Source of the DNA: Brevibacillus agri
Lineage (GTDB): Bacteria > Bacillota > Bacilli > Brevibacillales > Brevibacillaceae
Assembly: GCF_004117055.1 (NCBI RefSeq)
Contig: NZ_CP026363.1
Location: 4,884,501-4,948,500 of the forward strand
Direction: 5' to 3'
DNA: 64,000 bases
The position numbers were made by a program, and so were the translations under genes. The notes under the pieces are model-generated. The model was not told where the DNA came from and searched no databases. It saw only the letters and a list, made by a program, of their open reading frames with translations. Numbering within the stretch: the first letter of the stretch is position 1; each line of letters starts with the position of its first letter. Shown here piece after piece: positions 24,167-32,895 of this stretch.

Positions 24167-25075
24167 ATGTCGCATTCACAATGGAAGCAATCGTTACTCG
24201 GCGCCATTTGCCTGACTCTCGCTGCCGCAATTTGGGGTGGCGTCTACGTCGTGAGCAAAGTCGTGCTGGACGTCATTCCGCCGTTTACGCTTTTGATCTT
24301 GCGCTTCGGCATCGCGCTGATCGTTTTGGGGGCTTTCGCTCTCGCTCGCAGAGAAACCGTCCTGAAAAAAGATTATCCGCTGCTGATGACCATTGCCTTT
24401 GTCGGGGTCACCATCTCAATCGCGGCGCAATTTCTCGGCACGAAGCTCTCGACCGCGCATATGGGCGCGCTGATTACTTCCGCTTCCCCTGCTTTTATCG
24501 CCATTTTCGCAGTTTGGCTGCTCAAAGAGAAAATCCACTTCAAGCAGGCAACAGGCATTTTGCTTGCAACCGTGGGCGTCATCATCGTCATCGGCGTGCC
24601 GGACCAGGCGGACGCCCAGTCGTCTCTGACAGGCAACCTGATTCTGCTCGTGGCAGCGGTAAGCTGGGGGCTTTACACCGTCCTCAGCAAAAAAGCGACG
24701 CAGCGTTATTCCTCTCTGCTCGTCACAACGTACGTGGCCTTATTTGGTCTCGTCTTCACCAGCCCTGTCATGGTCTGGGAACTGTCTGTCACGCCTGTCT
24801 CCTGGCAGTTTGGCTGGGAGATTTGGGCCGGTGTGCTGTACATCGGACTCATCTCGACAGCCGGGGCGTTTTACCTGTGGAACAAAGGCTTCGAACTGAT
24901 GCAGGCGGGCAGTGGGGCAGGTTTCTTCTTCGTCCAGCCGATCGTCGGCGCATTTCTGGGCTGGCTTCTGCTGCACGAGCACCTGGGCGTCAGCTTTTTC
25001 GTCGGAGCGGCCTTTATTTTTCTCGGCGTAGCCCTGTCGAATCTGCACAAGCGCGAATCGTCGGAAAGCAATTGA
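24167..25075 (+). CDS. EamA-family (DMT) transporter
   Basis: A 302-residue protein with ten predicted membrane helices in two EamA repeats, each with the signature start (WGGVYVVSKVVLDVIPP and SWGLYTVLSKKATQRYS). Such permeases export amino acids, metabolites or drugs. ATG 24167 has GGGAGGG seven bases upstream, sequestered in a perfect 8-bp stem. It lies at the end of a DinB-GNAT-leader cluster. A bidirectional terminator separates it from the convergent carboxypeptidase gene. Confidence 0.9.
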   Translation: MSHSQWKQSLLGAICLTLAAAIWGGVYVVSKVVLDVIPPFTLLILRFGIALIVLGAFALARRETVLKKDYPLLMTIAFVGVTISIAAQFLGTKLSTAHMGALITSASPAFIAIFAVWLLKEKIHFKQATGILLATVGVIIVIGVPDQADAQSSLTGNLILLVAAVSWGLYTVLSKKATQRYSSLLVTTYVALFGLVFTSPVMVWELSVTPVSWQFGWEIWAGVLYIGLISTAGAFYLWNKGFELMQAGSGAGFFFVQPIVGAFLGWLLLHEHLGVSFFVGAAFIFLGVALSNLHKRESSESN

Positions 25076-25205
25076 CGTTTTCAGACGGGTAAGACCGTTA
25101 CGAGCTTGAGTAAACATGGCTTCATCCATTTTTACGCGAAGCCCTTCGCCCCCCTTGTCCCTACACAGCGCGAACGAACGTTTACAAACTCGTATCGCCT
25201 ACTCG

Positions 25206-25240
25206 AAAAAAGGACAGCAGACTTCCTGCTGTCCTTCTCT
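25206..25240. terminator. Bidirectional terminator
   Basis: AGGACAGCAG and CTGCTGTCCT form a perfect 10-bp stem with loop ACTTC; A6 on the left and TTCTCT on the right. It ends the leftward carboxypeptidase transcript well and the EamA transcript less strongly. Confidence 0.85.
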
Positions 25241-25263
25241 ATATGCCACTATCTAGCCCACCA

Positions 25264-26262
25264 CTACGGACAAAAAGTCTGCGTCACCCGCGGCCTTTCC
25301 CCGGTCATGTCGATCTCGGCGCGCGCTCCGTTTACAAACGTCATCTGCGGAGGCACATGCCCACAGTCGATGTCGTACAGGATCGGTACCCGCAGCTCTG
25401 CGGCCAGCTCCTGATATACATCTTCTGCTGTATAGCCGTCTACGGGTTGATTCGCTGCGCTGCGCCCAAACATGATCCCGGCGCAATGCTCGAACCAGCC
25501 TGCCAACTTCATCTGTACAAGCGACCTGCGCAAATCGGCAGTCGACAGCTCGCAATTTTCCAGGTACCAGACGATCGGTTCGTTCTGAATCCGCTCTCGT
25601 TGAAACCGCCGGACATCTCCGTAAGGCGTCCCGACGACGTGGCGGATGACGTCAATGCAGCCGCCAAGCAGCCGTCCTGTCAGTTTTAGCGGTGCGGCTT
25701 CAGTCGATTTCCAGCGGGTCGGCTCTGTGAGGTGAAAAACAACCGGAGTGGGCTTGTCATGCTGCCATTGCGCCTGGTAGAGAGCCGATGCCTCCTGCAC
25801 AACCTGCTCGCCTGCCCCAGTCGAAAGCACCGCCTCCCACTTGGCTGTCGTCTCATCCATGGACGTTCCGCGCAAATCGATCAGATTGGCTCCGTGCGCG
25901 GTTGCCAGGCCCGTTTTCAGTGTAATGACAAAAAGCAGCAGGCTGACATCGGAGTAGCCGAGCACCCATTTGGCAGGCAAGGCTTCGAAATCAAGGTACT
26001 CAAGAATTTCAATCAGCAGCTCGCCGCCCCACGGCGGGATAATCAGATCAATGCTGTCGTCGCGGAGCAATGCGTTAAACTCGGCCGCACGGACTTTTGC
26101 CTCCGCAGACTTGGCTTTTTGCTGCGTCCAGGCTGTGTCCTTGCACACGGTCTGGTAGCCGCGCTCCTCCATCCGCCTGCAGGCGAGCTTGAGCAGCTCA
26201 TGCAATTCGCCCGGCACCCCTGAGGACGGAGCAGTAACCCCGATCGTACTTCCTTTTTTCAA
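25264..26262 (-). pseudogene. LD-carboxypeptidase (S66/MccF family), 5' end cut off by an IS
   Basis: The frame carries nearly the complete 338-residue protein: KKGSTIGVTAPSSGV, nucleophile Ser in VLGYSDVS, the Glu in YLENCELS and His in DIDCGHVPP. The family cleaves murein tetrapeptides or microcin-like adducts. An insertion sequence begins 13 bases beyond TTG 26262. Joining the flanks across the IS restores GTG-ATT-ACA-TAT-CCG-TCT-TTG-AAA behind GGGAGGAAAC (original start GTG at 27922), so the insertion is within codons 3-4. The remaining internal TTG has no ribosome binding site, so expression is probably lost or weak. Confidence 0.85.
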
Positions 26263-26274
26263 AGACGGATATGT

Positions 26275-27912
26275 AGGGCTTGCTGAACGGGTCGCAATTT
26301 ACGGCATCACGGGTAAGCGGAATGAGAGGGTCGACCAGAGCCATTGCAAAAAAGGCAAAAAGAGAACCCGGAGTCTCTTTTCGAGGTTCATGACTAGCAG
26401 TTGCAGCCCGATCACGGTCTCGCTCGTCGTCTGAAGACGCGCTCGAATACGGCCAAGCCCGTAGCTACGCTTGCCTTCACCGAACTTGCCTTCCACCGCG
26501 TTGCGCGCGGCTGCATCCGCCTTGGCGAGTCTCTTCTGCTCCTGCTGATCGGCGGACGGACGCCCCAGTAGCGGGCCGCTCAGCCGGATTCCCTTCTCCT
26601 TGCAGAAGCGAAGGTTCTCGCGCGTGCGGTAAATCTGGTCGGCCAGCACCGCTTTCGGATAATAGCCGAACCTGGCGCGGTAGCGTTCCACTGCGGCCTG
26701 CAGCGTCTGGCCTTCGTTGTAGCTGTCCCAGGACAGATGCTCTCGGAATGCGTAGCCGTTCACCAAACTGATCGCCAGCTTCGCACCGAACTCGACGTTC
26801 GCGCGGGCTTTGCCGCGCACGATCGGCCTTACGTGCGGCTGCGCGATACTGACGATCCGATCGGGTACGCTATGCGTTCGCTTTTCGTACATCGCTTGTT
26901 GCTGGCGATAGAGCTCCTGAATGACCAGCAGTTCCTTGTACATGCGGCCAGGCAGCCGCGTCAGGTTGCTCGTCGTCTCAGCAAGTTCGGCGATGATACG
27001 CAGATCGCGGGAGACGAACCGCAACTGTTTGCCGATGGCCTTGCGCATGGTGCGCGGCTTCACGCGCCGCTGCTTGGCTACCGCCAGATAGGCTTTGCGG
27101 GCACGCTCCCGGTAGGTTCTTGGCTTGCGAGTCTTTCCGCGCTGCGGCTCATGCAGGACGTCGATGATCTTCTCCAGCTTTTCTCTGGCCTGATTCAGCA
27201 GCGACAGATCCGTCGGGTAGGCGATATCCGCCGGTGCGCAGGTGGCGTCCAGCAGCAGTTCGCCCTCGTTCGTCAGTTCCATCTGCCGAAGCTGGGGTTC
27301 TGTCGACTCGTCGGATACTGCGGCAGCTCCGCTGCCGGGTTCATCATCGTCGTGGTCCGAGGCGTCCAATTCGTTTGCCTTGCGTGCTTCTTCCAGCGCG
27401 ATCCATTCATTCACTTCCTCCAGAATCTCGCCGCCCAGCCGCTTGCGAAAGTGGGTCATGAGCGAATGATGAAACGGACGGCGGTACTGGTATTCCGGCA
27501 AGCCGAGGAAGTACTGCAGATACGGGTTCTCCAGAATCTGCCGAAGCGTCTCGCGGTCGTCGGTGCCCAGCCGTTCCTGGATAATGAGAGCGCCAAGTGC
27601 GACGCGGATCGATACGGCCTTTTGACCCTTGAGGCTCTTCTTGAAGTTCTTGGCGTACTTCTCTTCGAGCTTCCACCACGGAATCATCTGGGCGAGTAGC
27701 ACCCAACGGTTATCTTCGGCGAGTTTTCCGCCGAATGGCAGGAAGAAGTCGCCTGGCAGGATCATCTGGCTTTCGGTTCGCTGATACAATTCGGACGCCT
27801 CCAAGTGCAAGGTTTTTCACGGGTTAGCCTTCGTTTTCCTTGCACCTAAATTCGACAAAAGAGGCGCCAAACCCTTGTTACTGTTGAATTTTTGATTTGT
27901 TCAGCAAGCCCT
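26275..27912 (-). mobile_element. Insertion sequence, 1638 bp, IS5/IS1182-like
   Basis: Terminal inverted repeats AGGGCTTGCTGAAC (26275-26288) and its complement (27899-27912) are perfect over 14 bases. The 4-bp target ATGT is duplicated at 26271-26274 and 27913-27916. One transposase gene fills the element. The 4-bp duplication and the DUF772-plus-DDE transposase fit the IS5/IS1182 group; the exact family name cannot be fixed by reading alone. Both ends and the transposase look intact, so the copy may be active and recent. Confidence 0.92.
26299..27789 (-). CDS. IS transposase (DUF772 + DDE)
   Basis: About 496 residues if TTG 27789 is used (GGAGG lies 8 bases upstream); a TTG at 27810 would add seven. 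The N-terminal DUF772 domain contains ALGALIIQERLGTDDRETL and ENPYLQYFLGLPEYQ. The DDE residues are read as Asp in LLDATCAPADI, Asp in VLADQIYRTREN and Glu in RNAVEGKFGEGKRSYG. A low-complexity acidic insert (DASDHDDDEPGSG) sits in the middle. The frame is uninterrupted, so the enzyme is probably functional. Confidence 0.9.
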   Translation of the reverse strand: MYQRTESQMILPGDFFLPFGGKLAEDNRWVLLAQMIPWWKLEEKYAKNFKKSLKGQKAVSIRVALGALIIQERLGTDDRETLRQILENPYLQYFLGLPEYQYRRPFHHSLMTHFRKRLGGEILEEVNEWIALEEARKANELDASDHDDDEPGSGAAAVSDESTEPQLRQMELTNEGELLLDATCAPADIAYPTDLSLLNQAREKLEKIIDVLHEPQRGKTRKPRTYRERARKAYLAVAKQRRVKPRTMRKAIGKQLRFVSRDLRIIAELAETTSNLTRLPGRMYKELLVIQELYRQQQAMYEKRTHSVPDRIVSIAQPHVRPIVRGKARANVEFGAKLAISLVNGYAFREHLSWDSYNEGQTLQAAVERYRARFGYYPKAVLADQIYRTRENLRFCKEKGIRLSGPLLGRPSADQQEQKRLAKADAAARNAVEGKFGEGKRSYGLGRIRARLQTTSETVIGLQLLVMNLEKRLRVLFLPFLQWLWSTLSFRLPVMP

Positions 27913-27916
27913 ATGT

Positions 27917-28501
27917 AATCACGACAGTTTCCTCCCGCCAAACCGTTTTTTGTCTTGCTTGTCAGCCGCGCTATTGCAAAAGCGCATTGCTCGATGAGAA
28001 GCCAGAGAGTAGGCATGGGCCTACGCCAACATGACCTGGGCTTGCATTGCCTGACTTGAGCGTGCGTAACCTTACTTGGACTCACGTTGCCTGACTCGGG
28101 CTTGCGTAACCTGACAGGCGCTTACGTTGCCTGACTTGGGCTAGCGTAGCCTGACTAGAGCTTGTGGGCCTGCGAAACATGACATGACCCGCCAAACATA
28201 ACCCGGGCAACGTAGCAAAACCCGGCCTTCCCCAACATTCCATGCATTTGAAACCGAAAATCACGAAGCTTACATCCCATGCGCTCACAGCACCAACGCA
28301 TTCCCCGCCCCCTGTTGAAAACTACCCCCACTTTACAATAAATTCAACAAAAATTCCAATTGCAACATCTTTTCACACAAACGCCCCGATCAGAAAAAAG
28401 CAAAAAAAAGACGGCCTATAGCCGCCAAATATATATAAAACGGGAGGGAAGTAGAGGAGTTTCAACAAACGTTAACAAACGTGTTTCCAGTTGGCGAATC
28501 G
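27917..28501. other. Gene-free stretch: orphaned carboxypeptidase start, repeats, AT-rich tail
   Basis: The first bases are the original ribosome binding site and start codon of the interrupted carboxypeptidase gene (minus strand, GTG at 27922). Degenerate 20-21-base repeats fill 28,015-28,185. From about 28,320 the sequence is AT-rich with A-runs and leads to the stop of the lipoprotein gene. No convincing gene or RNA is seen. Confidence 0.6.
28015..28185. repeat. Degenerate 20-21-base tandem repeats, about eight copies
   Basis: Units follow GGCTTGCGTAACCTGACTTG with alternation of GCGTAACC and ACGTTGCC halves (for example at about 28,040, 28,082, 28,101, 28,121, 28,138). They lie in a non-coding stretch just beyond the IS. 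Function unknown; it may be a slipped-strand array or a protein-binding cluster. Confidence 0.6.
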
Positions 28502-28900
28502 TTACTGCTTGCTCGCGTCAGTCGAAGTCGACTGATCGGCAGATCCGCTGTTTTCCGTTCCAGTCGAACCAGTTGTGCCAGACGATGCGTCAGACTTGCT
28601 GTCTGAACTGCTGTCACTGGCTGGTGCATCAGCGCTTGCCGGGGCATCAGAAGAGGGGCCTGTGCTGTCCGAACCGCCTGTGGTCGTATCGGAGCTGTTT
28701 GCCGATGCATCTGGCGTCGATTGATCTTGCGAAACCGAGCTGTCGGTTGATTGTCCATTATCAGAAGAAGCCGGTGTCGTTTGGCTTGTGCCCTCTTGCT
28801 GCGTCGCTGGTTCAGGCGTCCCTGTTGTGCTGGAGCAGGCTACCAGGCTTCCAGACAGGAGCAATGCGACAGTTGCAATGGAAAACCATTTTTTATTCAT
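28502..28900 (-). CDS. Small Ser/Thr/Asp-rich lipoprotein
   Basis: A 132-residue protein. ATG 28900 (MNKKWFSIATVALLLSGSLV) is chosen because AAAGGAGA is 8 bases upstream. The signal peptide ends in lipobox SLVAC, so it is lipidated at Cys about 22. The rest is low-complexity (S, T, D, A, G, P, Q) without Lys/Arg clusters, and is probably disordered on the outer face of the membrane. It lies 152 bases downstream of a two-component operon in the same direction and could be a target or accessory; that is inference. Confidence 0.75.
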   Translation of the reverse strand: MNKKWFSIATVALLLSGSLVACSSTTGTPEPATQQEGTSQTTPASSDNGQSTDSSVSQDQSTPDASANSSDTTTGGSDSTGPSSDAPASADAPASDSSSDSKSDASSGTTGSTGTENSGSADQSTSTDASKQ

Positions 28901-29052
28901 GTTCATTCTCCTTTCATCCTTGGCTTTCGTGACCTTCTCGCCGTCACAAGTACATCGTAACGGGCAAAGATAACCATTCTGTAAGGAGAATAGGAGCATT
29001 TCATGATCCAATTATGAAAAAAGTATGACCATGACGCCAGCCAAGCTTGGGG

Positions 29053-30504
29053 TCATGACGATTGTTTCGCGGGCGGCGCCGTCATTTTCGGCAGCAGGAT
29101 GGTAAATGTGCTTCCTTGTCCCGGCACGCTTTCCACGCTGCACTTGCCATCGTGCAGCTCGACCAACTCTTTGACGATGGCAAGGCCAAGACCTGTGCCT
29201 TTGTTGTTTTTCGAGCGGCCGCGATCCACCTTGAAAAACCGCTCCCAAATCCGGTTCAGATCGTCTGCGCCAATGCCCATGCCCGTATCCTGCACCTGGA
29301 TGCACACCCATGGGTCCTGCAGTTTGGCCGTCATCCGGATTTCGCCTGCTGCCGTGAACTTGAGCGCATTTTTCACCAGGTTTTTCAAAATTTGCGCCAC
29401 CCGATCCTTGTCCGCATAAATGCGCGGCAGTTCCTCCTCGACCTCGACTGTGAGCTGAAGCCCTTTTTCCTCGGCCTCCTGGCGGAAGGAAAAAGCGACC
29501 CGATTCATCACCTCTGCGACATCGACAGGGAACTTCGCGAGATTGACCTCGTTGTTTTCCAGCTTCATCAAATCCATCAGGTCATCGACCAGCCGATTGA
29601 CCTGCATCGTCTCCGAATACATGACGGCGTAATATTTTTGCCGGGCCTCTTCGTCCTCTACCAGCCCGTCCTGCAGCGCCTCCAAAAAGCCTTGTATCGC
29701 TGTGAGCGGCGTGCGCAGCTCGTGGGACACATTGGCGAGAAAATCGTTGCGCACCTGCTCCAGATGGTGCCGTTCCTGCTCCACCTTTTCCAGCTTTTCT
29801 GCCATCGTGTTGATCGTCTGCGCCAAATCGGCAATTTCATCGTGCGTGTCTACCTGGACACGCTCCGCGTAGTTGCCCCTGCCGATCTCCGCCGCCGTCC
29901 GCTCGATCGTGCGCAGCGGCCGCGAGATCGACCAGGACAGGTAAGAAACCATCGCGGTAGACAGCACAACGCCAAACAGCGTCGCCCACAAAATCGACTC
30001 GCGCATTTGTCCGAATGTTTTTTCGATCCCTTCGATGGGAGCGTGCAGGATGATTCCTCCGTACACATTTTCGCCCTCGCCCCATGGAACGGAAACCGAG
30101 AGCATCGGGTCTTCCAGCCCTTCGATTTTCAGCTCGGAAATCGCATTTTTGCCTTTTAGCACGTTGTCGGCAATCGAAACTGCCACCGACTTTCCGGTGA
30201 ACACCTCGTCCTTCATGGAGGTCGCGACAATTTTTCCTTCTTTATTGAACAGCCAGATTCGCGTGTCGAACGACTCATCGAGCATCGCCAGCTTGTCCAG
30301 GAGCGCCTTGTTCACTTTATTGCTGTTGTGAATCGCGACGTTGACCTTCTTCGCCATCCGCAACAGCTCTTCTTCCTTGGAGTTGTAAATATACTCCCGT
30401 GCGAAAAACGACAGCAAAATGCCGGAAATGCCCAGACCGACCAGAACAGTCGCCAAAAAGCTGAACAGCAGGCGGCGGAAAATGCTTTTGGAAGTACCGA
30501 GCAT
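29053..30504 (-). CDS. Sensor histidine kinase (ResE/WalK-type architecture)
   Basis: A 483-residue kinase. ATG 30504 shares one base with the regulator stop (TGATG). Membrane helices at about 12-33 and 172-190 enclose a sensor of about 135 residues (DTRIWLFNKEGKIVATS suggests a Cache/PAS-like fold). HAMP about 190-245, HisKA with His 261 (FLANVSHELRTPLTAIQGF), ATPase with N box LVKNALKFT, G1 DTGMGIG and G2 GTGLGLAIVKELVELHDG. The ligand is unknown. Confidence 0.92.
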   Translation of the reverse strand: MLGTSKSIFRRLLFSFLATVLVGLGISGILLSFFAREYIYNSKEEELLRMAKKVNVAIHNSNKVNKALLDKLAMLDESFDTRIWLFNKEGKIVATSMKDEVFTGKSVAVSIADNVLKGKNAISELKIEGLEDPMLSVSVPWGEGENVYGGIILHAPIEGIEKTFGQMRESILWATLFGVVLSTAMVSYLSWSISRPLRTIERTAAEIGRGNYAERVQVDTHDEIADLAQTINTMAEKLEKVEQERHHLEQVRNDFLANVSHELRTPLTAIQGFLEALQDGLVEDEEARQKYYAVMYSETMQVNRLVDDLMDLMKLENNEVNLAKFPVDVAEVMNRVAFSFRQEAEEKGLQLTVEVEEELPRIYADKDRVAQILKNLVKNALKFTAAGEIRMTAKLQDPWVCIQVQDTGMGIGADDLNRIWERFFKVDRGRSKNNKGTGLGLAIVKELVELHDGKCSVESVPGQGSTFTILLPKMTAPPAKQSS

Positions 30505-31199
30505 CAGGATTCCACCCCAAACTTGTAGCCGATCCCCCATACCGTGTGGATGCACTCGTAAGGAAGCTTATCCAGGCGTTGTCTGATCTTTTTGATATGA
30601 ACATCAATCGTCCGGACATCTCCGAAGTAGTCGAATCCCCATACCTGCTCCAGCAACTGCTCGCGCGACCAGACGCTGCCCGGCGATTTCACCAGTTGCA
30701 CGAGCAAATCAAATTCCTTCGGGCGAAAGCTGACCTTTTCTCCCGCGACGATCACCTCGCGCTTGTCGAGATCGATCGTGAGCTGATCGAAGCTGAAAAT
30801 GCGCGGCGCGTCTTCCTCCACCTTTGGCTTCGGCTGCAGGCGGCGCATGATCGCCCTGATTCGCGCTACCAGCTCGCGCGGGCTGAACGGCTTGGTTACA
30901 TAGTCATCCGCTCCCAGCTCCAGGCCGAGCACGCGGTCAAATTCCTCATCTTTTGCGGTTAGCATAATAATCGGTGTATCCCATTTTTTGCGAATTTCCC
31001 GACAAGCCTCAAAGCCGTCCATTTGCGGCATCATTACATCGAGAATCAGCACATCCGGCTGTTCGGTCTCTACAAGAGCAAGAGCTTCCCGCCCATCCTT
31101 GGCGACGACAAGCTCAATCTGTTGTTTTTCAAAATAAAGGCGAATAATTTCGCGTACATTTGGATCGTCATCAGCAACGAGGACCTTCATCTGGGTCAT
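30504..31199 (-). CDS. OmpR/PhoP-family response regulator
   Basis: A 231-residue regulator with ATG 31199 behind GGGAGG. Receiver: VADDDPNVRE, phospho-Asp in VLILDVMMPQMDG, MLTAKD, YVTKPFSPRE. The winged-helix domain carries RPKEFDLLVQL, VWGFDYFGDVRTIDVHIKKI and the VWGIGYKF wing, as in PhoP/YycF-like proteins. Cotranscribed with the downstream kinase. Confidence 0.92.
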   Translation of the reverse strand: MTQMKVLVADDDPNVREIIRLYFEKQQIELVVAKDGREALALVETEQPDVLILDVMMPQMDGFEACREIRKKWDTPIIMLTAKDEEFDRVLGLELGADDYVTKPFSPRELVARIRAIMRRLQPKPKVEEDAPRIFSFDQLTIDLDKREVIVAGEKVSFRPKEFDLLVQLVKSPGSVWSREQLLEQVWGFDYFGDVRTIDVHIKKIRQRLDKLPYECIHTVWGIGYKFGVES

Positions 31200-31356
31200 G
31201 GCTAACAACCTCCCTTCCTTTGAACGGCATGGGAAAATAGTGCCGTTTTTGCGACGCTACAGCTTTTTCCCATGGTAACACAGATCGCAAAAGTTGTGGA
31301 CGGATAGAAGTCCTAACTGGCAGGGAATAGCAGGAAGTCTGCAAGAAAAACACGCC

Positions 31357-31397
31357 AAAAAACGCGCCAAACCTCAAGCGAGGCGGCGCGTTTTTTT
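31357..31397. terminator. Bidirectional terminator between brnQ and upstream region
   Basis: CGCGCC (31363-31368) with GGCGCG (31385-31390), inner CCTC/GAGG stem, A6 on the left and T7 on the right. On the minus strand it ends the brnQ transcript. Confidence 0.85.
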
Positions 31398-31422
31398 CCT
31401 TGTTTTTATGAATCTGCCAATG

Positions 31423-32778
31423 TTACACCTTGCCGAGCTTTTGCTCCAGCACTTCCTGCTTTGCTTTTCGTTCAGGGCGCAAGCTGCCCCAGAGGAAGCC
31501 GAGCAACGCGCCAGCAATTGCCGGAAGCAGCCAGCCGATGCCTTCCTTGTGCAGCGGCAAATGGTCCAGGATCGGAGCGAGCGCTGCGATCTTGATGCCC
31601 GCCGTCGCGAGTCCATCCAGCAGGCTGATGACCGCCGTTGCGATGATAGCGCCGCGATAGACTGCGGAGTATCCTTTGAACCATTGATGGAAAAAGGACA
31701 CGAGCATCAGCACGATCGCCAGCGGGTAAATCGCCATCAGCACCGGAACGGAAATGGCAATCAGTTGCGTAAGCCCTACGTTAGCGACAGCCGCACTGAA
31801 CACGCTCAAAATCACGGCCATCATCTTGTAGGAAGCGCCCGGAATACGCTCGGAGAAAAAGCGGCTGCATGCGGTAACCAGACCGACAGAGGTCGTCAGG
31901 CAAGCGAGCGTGACCGCCCCGCCAAGCAGCAGCGTGCCGAGCGGACCAAACAGATGCAGGACTGCGCCAGTCAAAATTTGTCCGCCGTTAGCGGACTGTC
32001 CCAGCGAGTGGCTCGTTGCTCCCATATAGCCGAGCGCCAAATAGACAAGCCCCAGGCCGATTGCCGCAATCACCGCTGCCTTGATCGTCGACCAGGTCAG
32101 CTTTCTCGGATCGGTAATGCCTTTTTCCCGCACGGCGGCAGTCACGACGATCCCGAACACCATCGCGGCGAGCGCATCCAAGGTCAGGTAGCCTTCGACA
32201 AACCCTTTGAAAAACGCTGCGTGCTGGTAGTCGCCTGTCGGCGGTCCAACCTCGCCAATCGGCTGAGCCAGGGATGTGAAAAACATGACGCCGATAATGA
32301 CAAGCAGGGCAGGAGTCAATACTTTGCCGATCCGGTCGACCAGTTTGCTCGGATTGAGCGCCAGCCAGAAAGTGAGGGCAAAGTAAACAATCGTTGTAAC
32401 GAACAGAGGAAGCGAGCTGTCCTTCATCGTCTCAGACAAAAACGGCAGGACACCCATTTCATACGTAACGGTACCCGTGCGCGGAATCGCCATGAACGGC
32501 CCGATCGACAAGTACACGATAAACGTAAACACCGTGGCAAAAACGGGATGCACTCTCCCCGCCAACGTTTGCAAATTGCCGCCGCCCAACCCGACGGCGA
32601 TGACGCCAAGAAGCGGCAAGCCTACGCCCGTGACGATAAAACCGAGCATCGCGATCCACACATTTTCACCCGCTGCCTGTCCCAGCGCTGGCGGGAAAAT
32701 CATGTTTCCTGCTCCGAAGAACAGGGCAAAAAGCATAAGACCGACAGTAATGATTTCTCTCGTTGAAAGCTCTCTCAT
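31423..32778 (-). CDS. brnQ: Branched-chain amino acid:cation symporter BrnQ
   Basis: A 451-residue membrane protein with twelve predicted helices that imports Leu, Ile and Val with Na+ or H+. ATG 32778 follows GAGAGGG. N-terminal LMLFALFFGAGNMIFPPALG and IGPFMAIPRTGTVTYE are family hallmarks. It appears monocistronic. The short AT-rich upstream region has an 11-bp palindrome, but no T-box or other riboswitch is visible. Confidence 0.95.
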   Translation of the reverse strand: MRELSTREIITVGLMLFALFFGAGNMIFPPALGQAAGENVWIAMLGFIVTGVGLPLLGVIAVGLGGGNLQTLAGRVHPVFATVFTFIVYLSIGPFMAIPRTGTVTYEMGVLPFLSETMKDSSLPLFVTTIVYFALTFWLALNPSKLVDRIGKVLTPALLVIIGVMFFTSLAQPIGEVGPPTGDYQHAAFFKGFVEGYLTLDALAAMVFGIVVTAAVREKGITDPRKLTWSTIKAAVIAAIGLGLVYLALGYMGATSHSLGQSANGGQILTGAVLHLFGPLGTLLLGGAVTLACLTTSVGLVTACSRFFSERIPGASYKMMAVILSVFSAAVANVGLTQLIAISVPVLMAIYPLAIVLMLVSFFHQWFKGYSAVYRGAIIATAVISLLDGLATAGIKIAALAPILDHLPLHKEGIGWLLPAIAGALLGFLWGSLRPERKAKQEVLEQKLGKV

Positions 32779-32841
32779 GTTGTCCCTCTCTATATTTATT
32801 ATTTTAATAAAATTTCCATTAGTATAACTTAATATTTCTTC

Positions 32842-32870
32842 ACTTTTCAACAGTCGATTTGTTGAAAAGT
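32842..32870. promoter_or_regulatory. Perfect 11-bp palindrome upstream of brnQ
   Basis: ACTTTTCAACA (32842-32852) and TGTTGAAAAGT (32860-32870) form a perfect inverted repeat with a 7-base spacer, 64-92 bases before brnQ and just after the stop of the glycosylase gene. No T-run follows on the minus strand, so an operator is more likely than a terminator. Confidence 0.4.
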
Positions 32871-32895
32871 AAAGAATTTTTGGCAAACAAGGGAG

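Noticed and set aside
28082..28288. Minus-strand frames through the 21-base repeats
   Set aside because: Repeat-derived peptide without initiation signals.
31294..32766. 490-codon plus-strand frame antisense to brnQ
   Set aside because: Translation is Arg/Gln/His-rich with no domain; brnQ on the minus strand is a complete transporter.
32779..32895. T-box riboswitch before brnQ
   Set aside because: The upstream region is only about 115 bases, AT-rich and lacks the T-box sequence and terminator.
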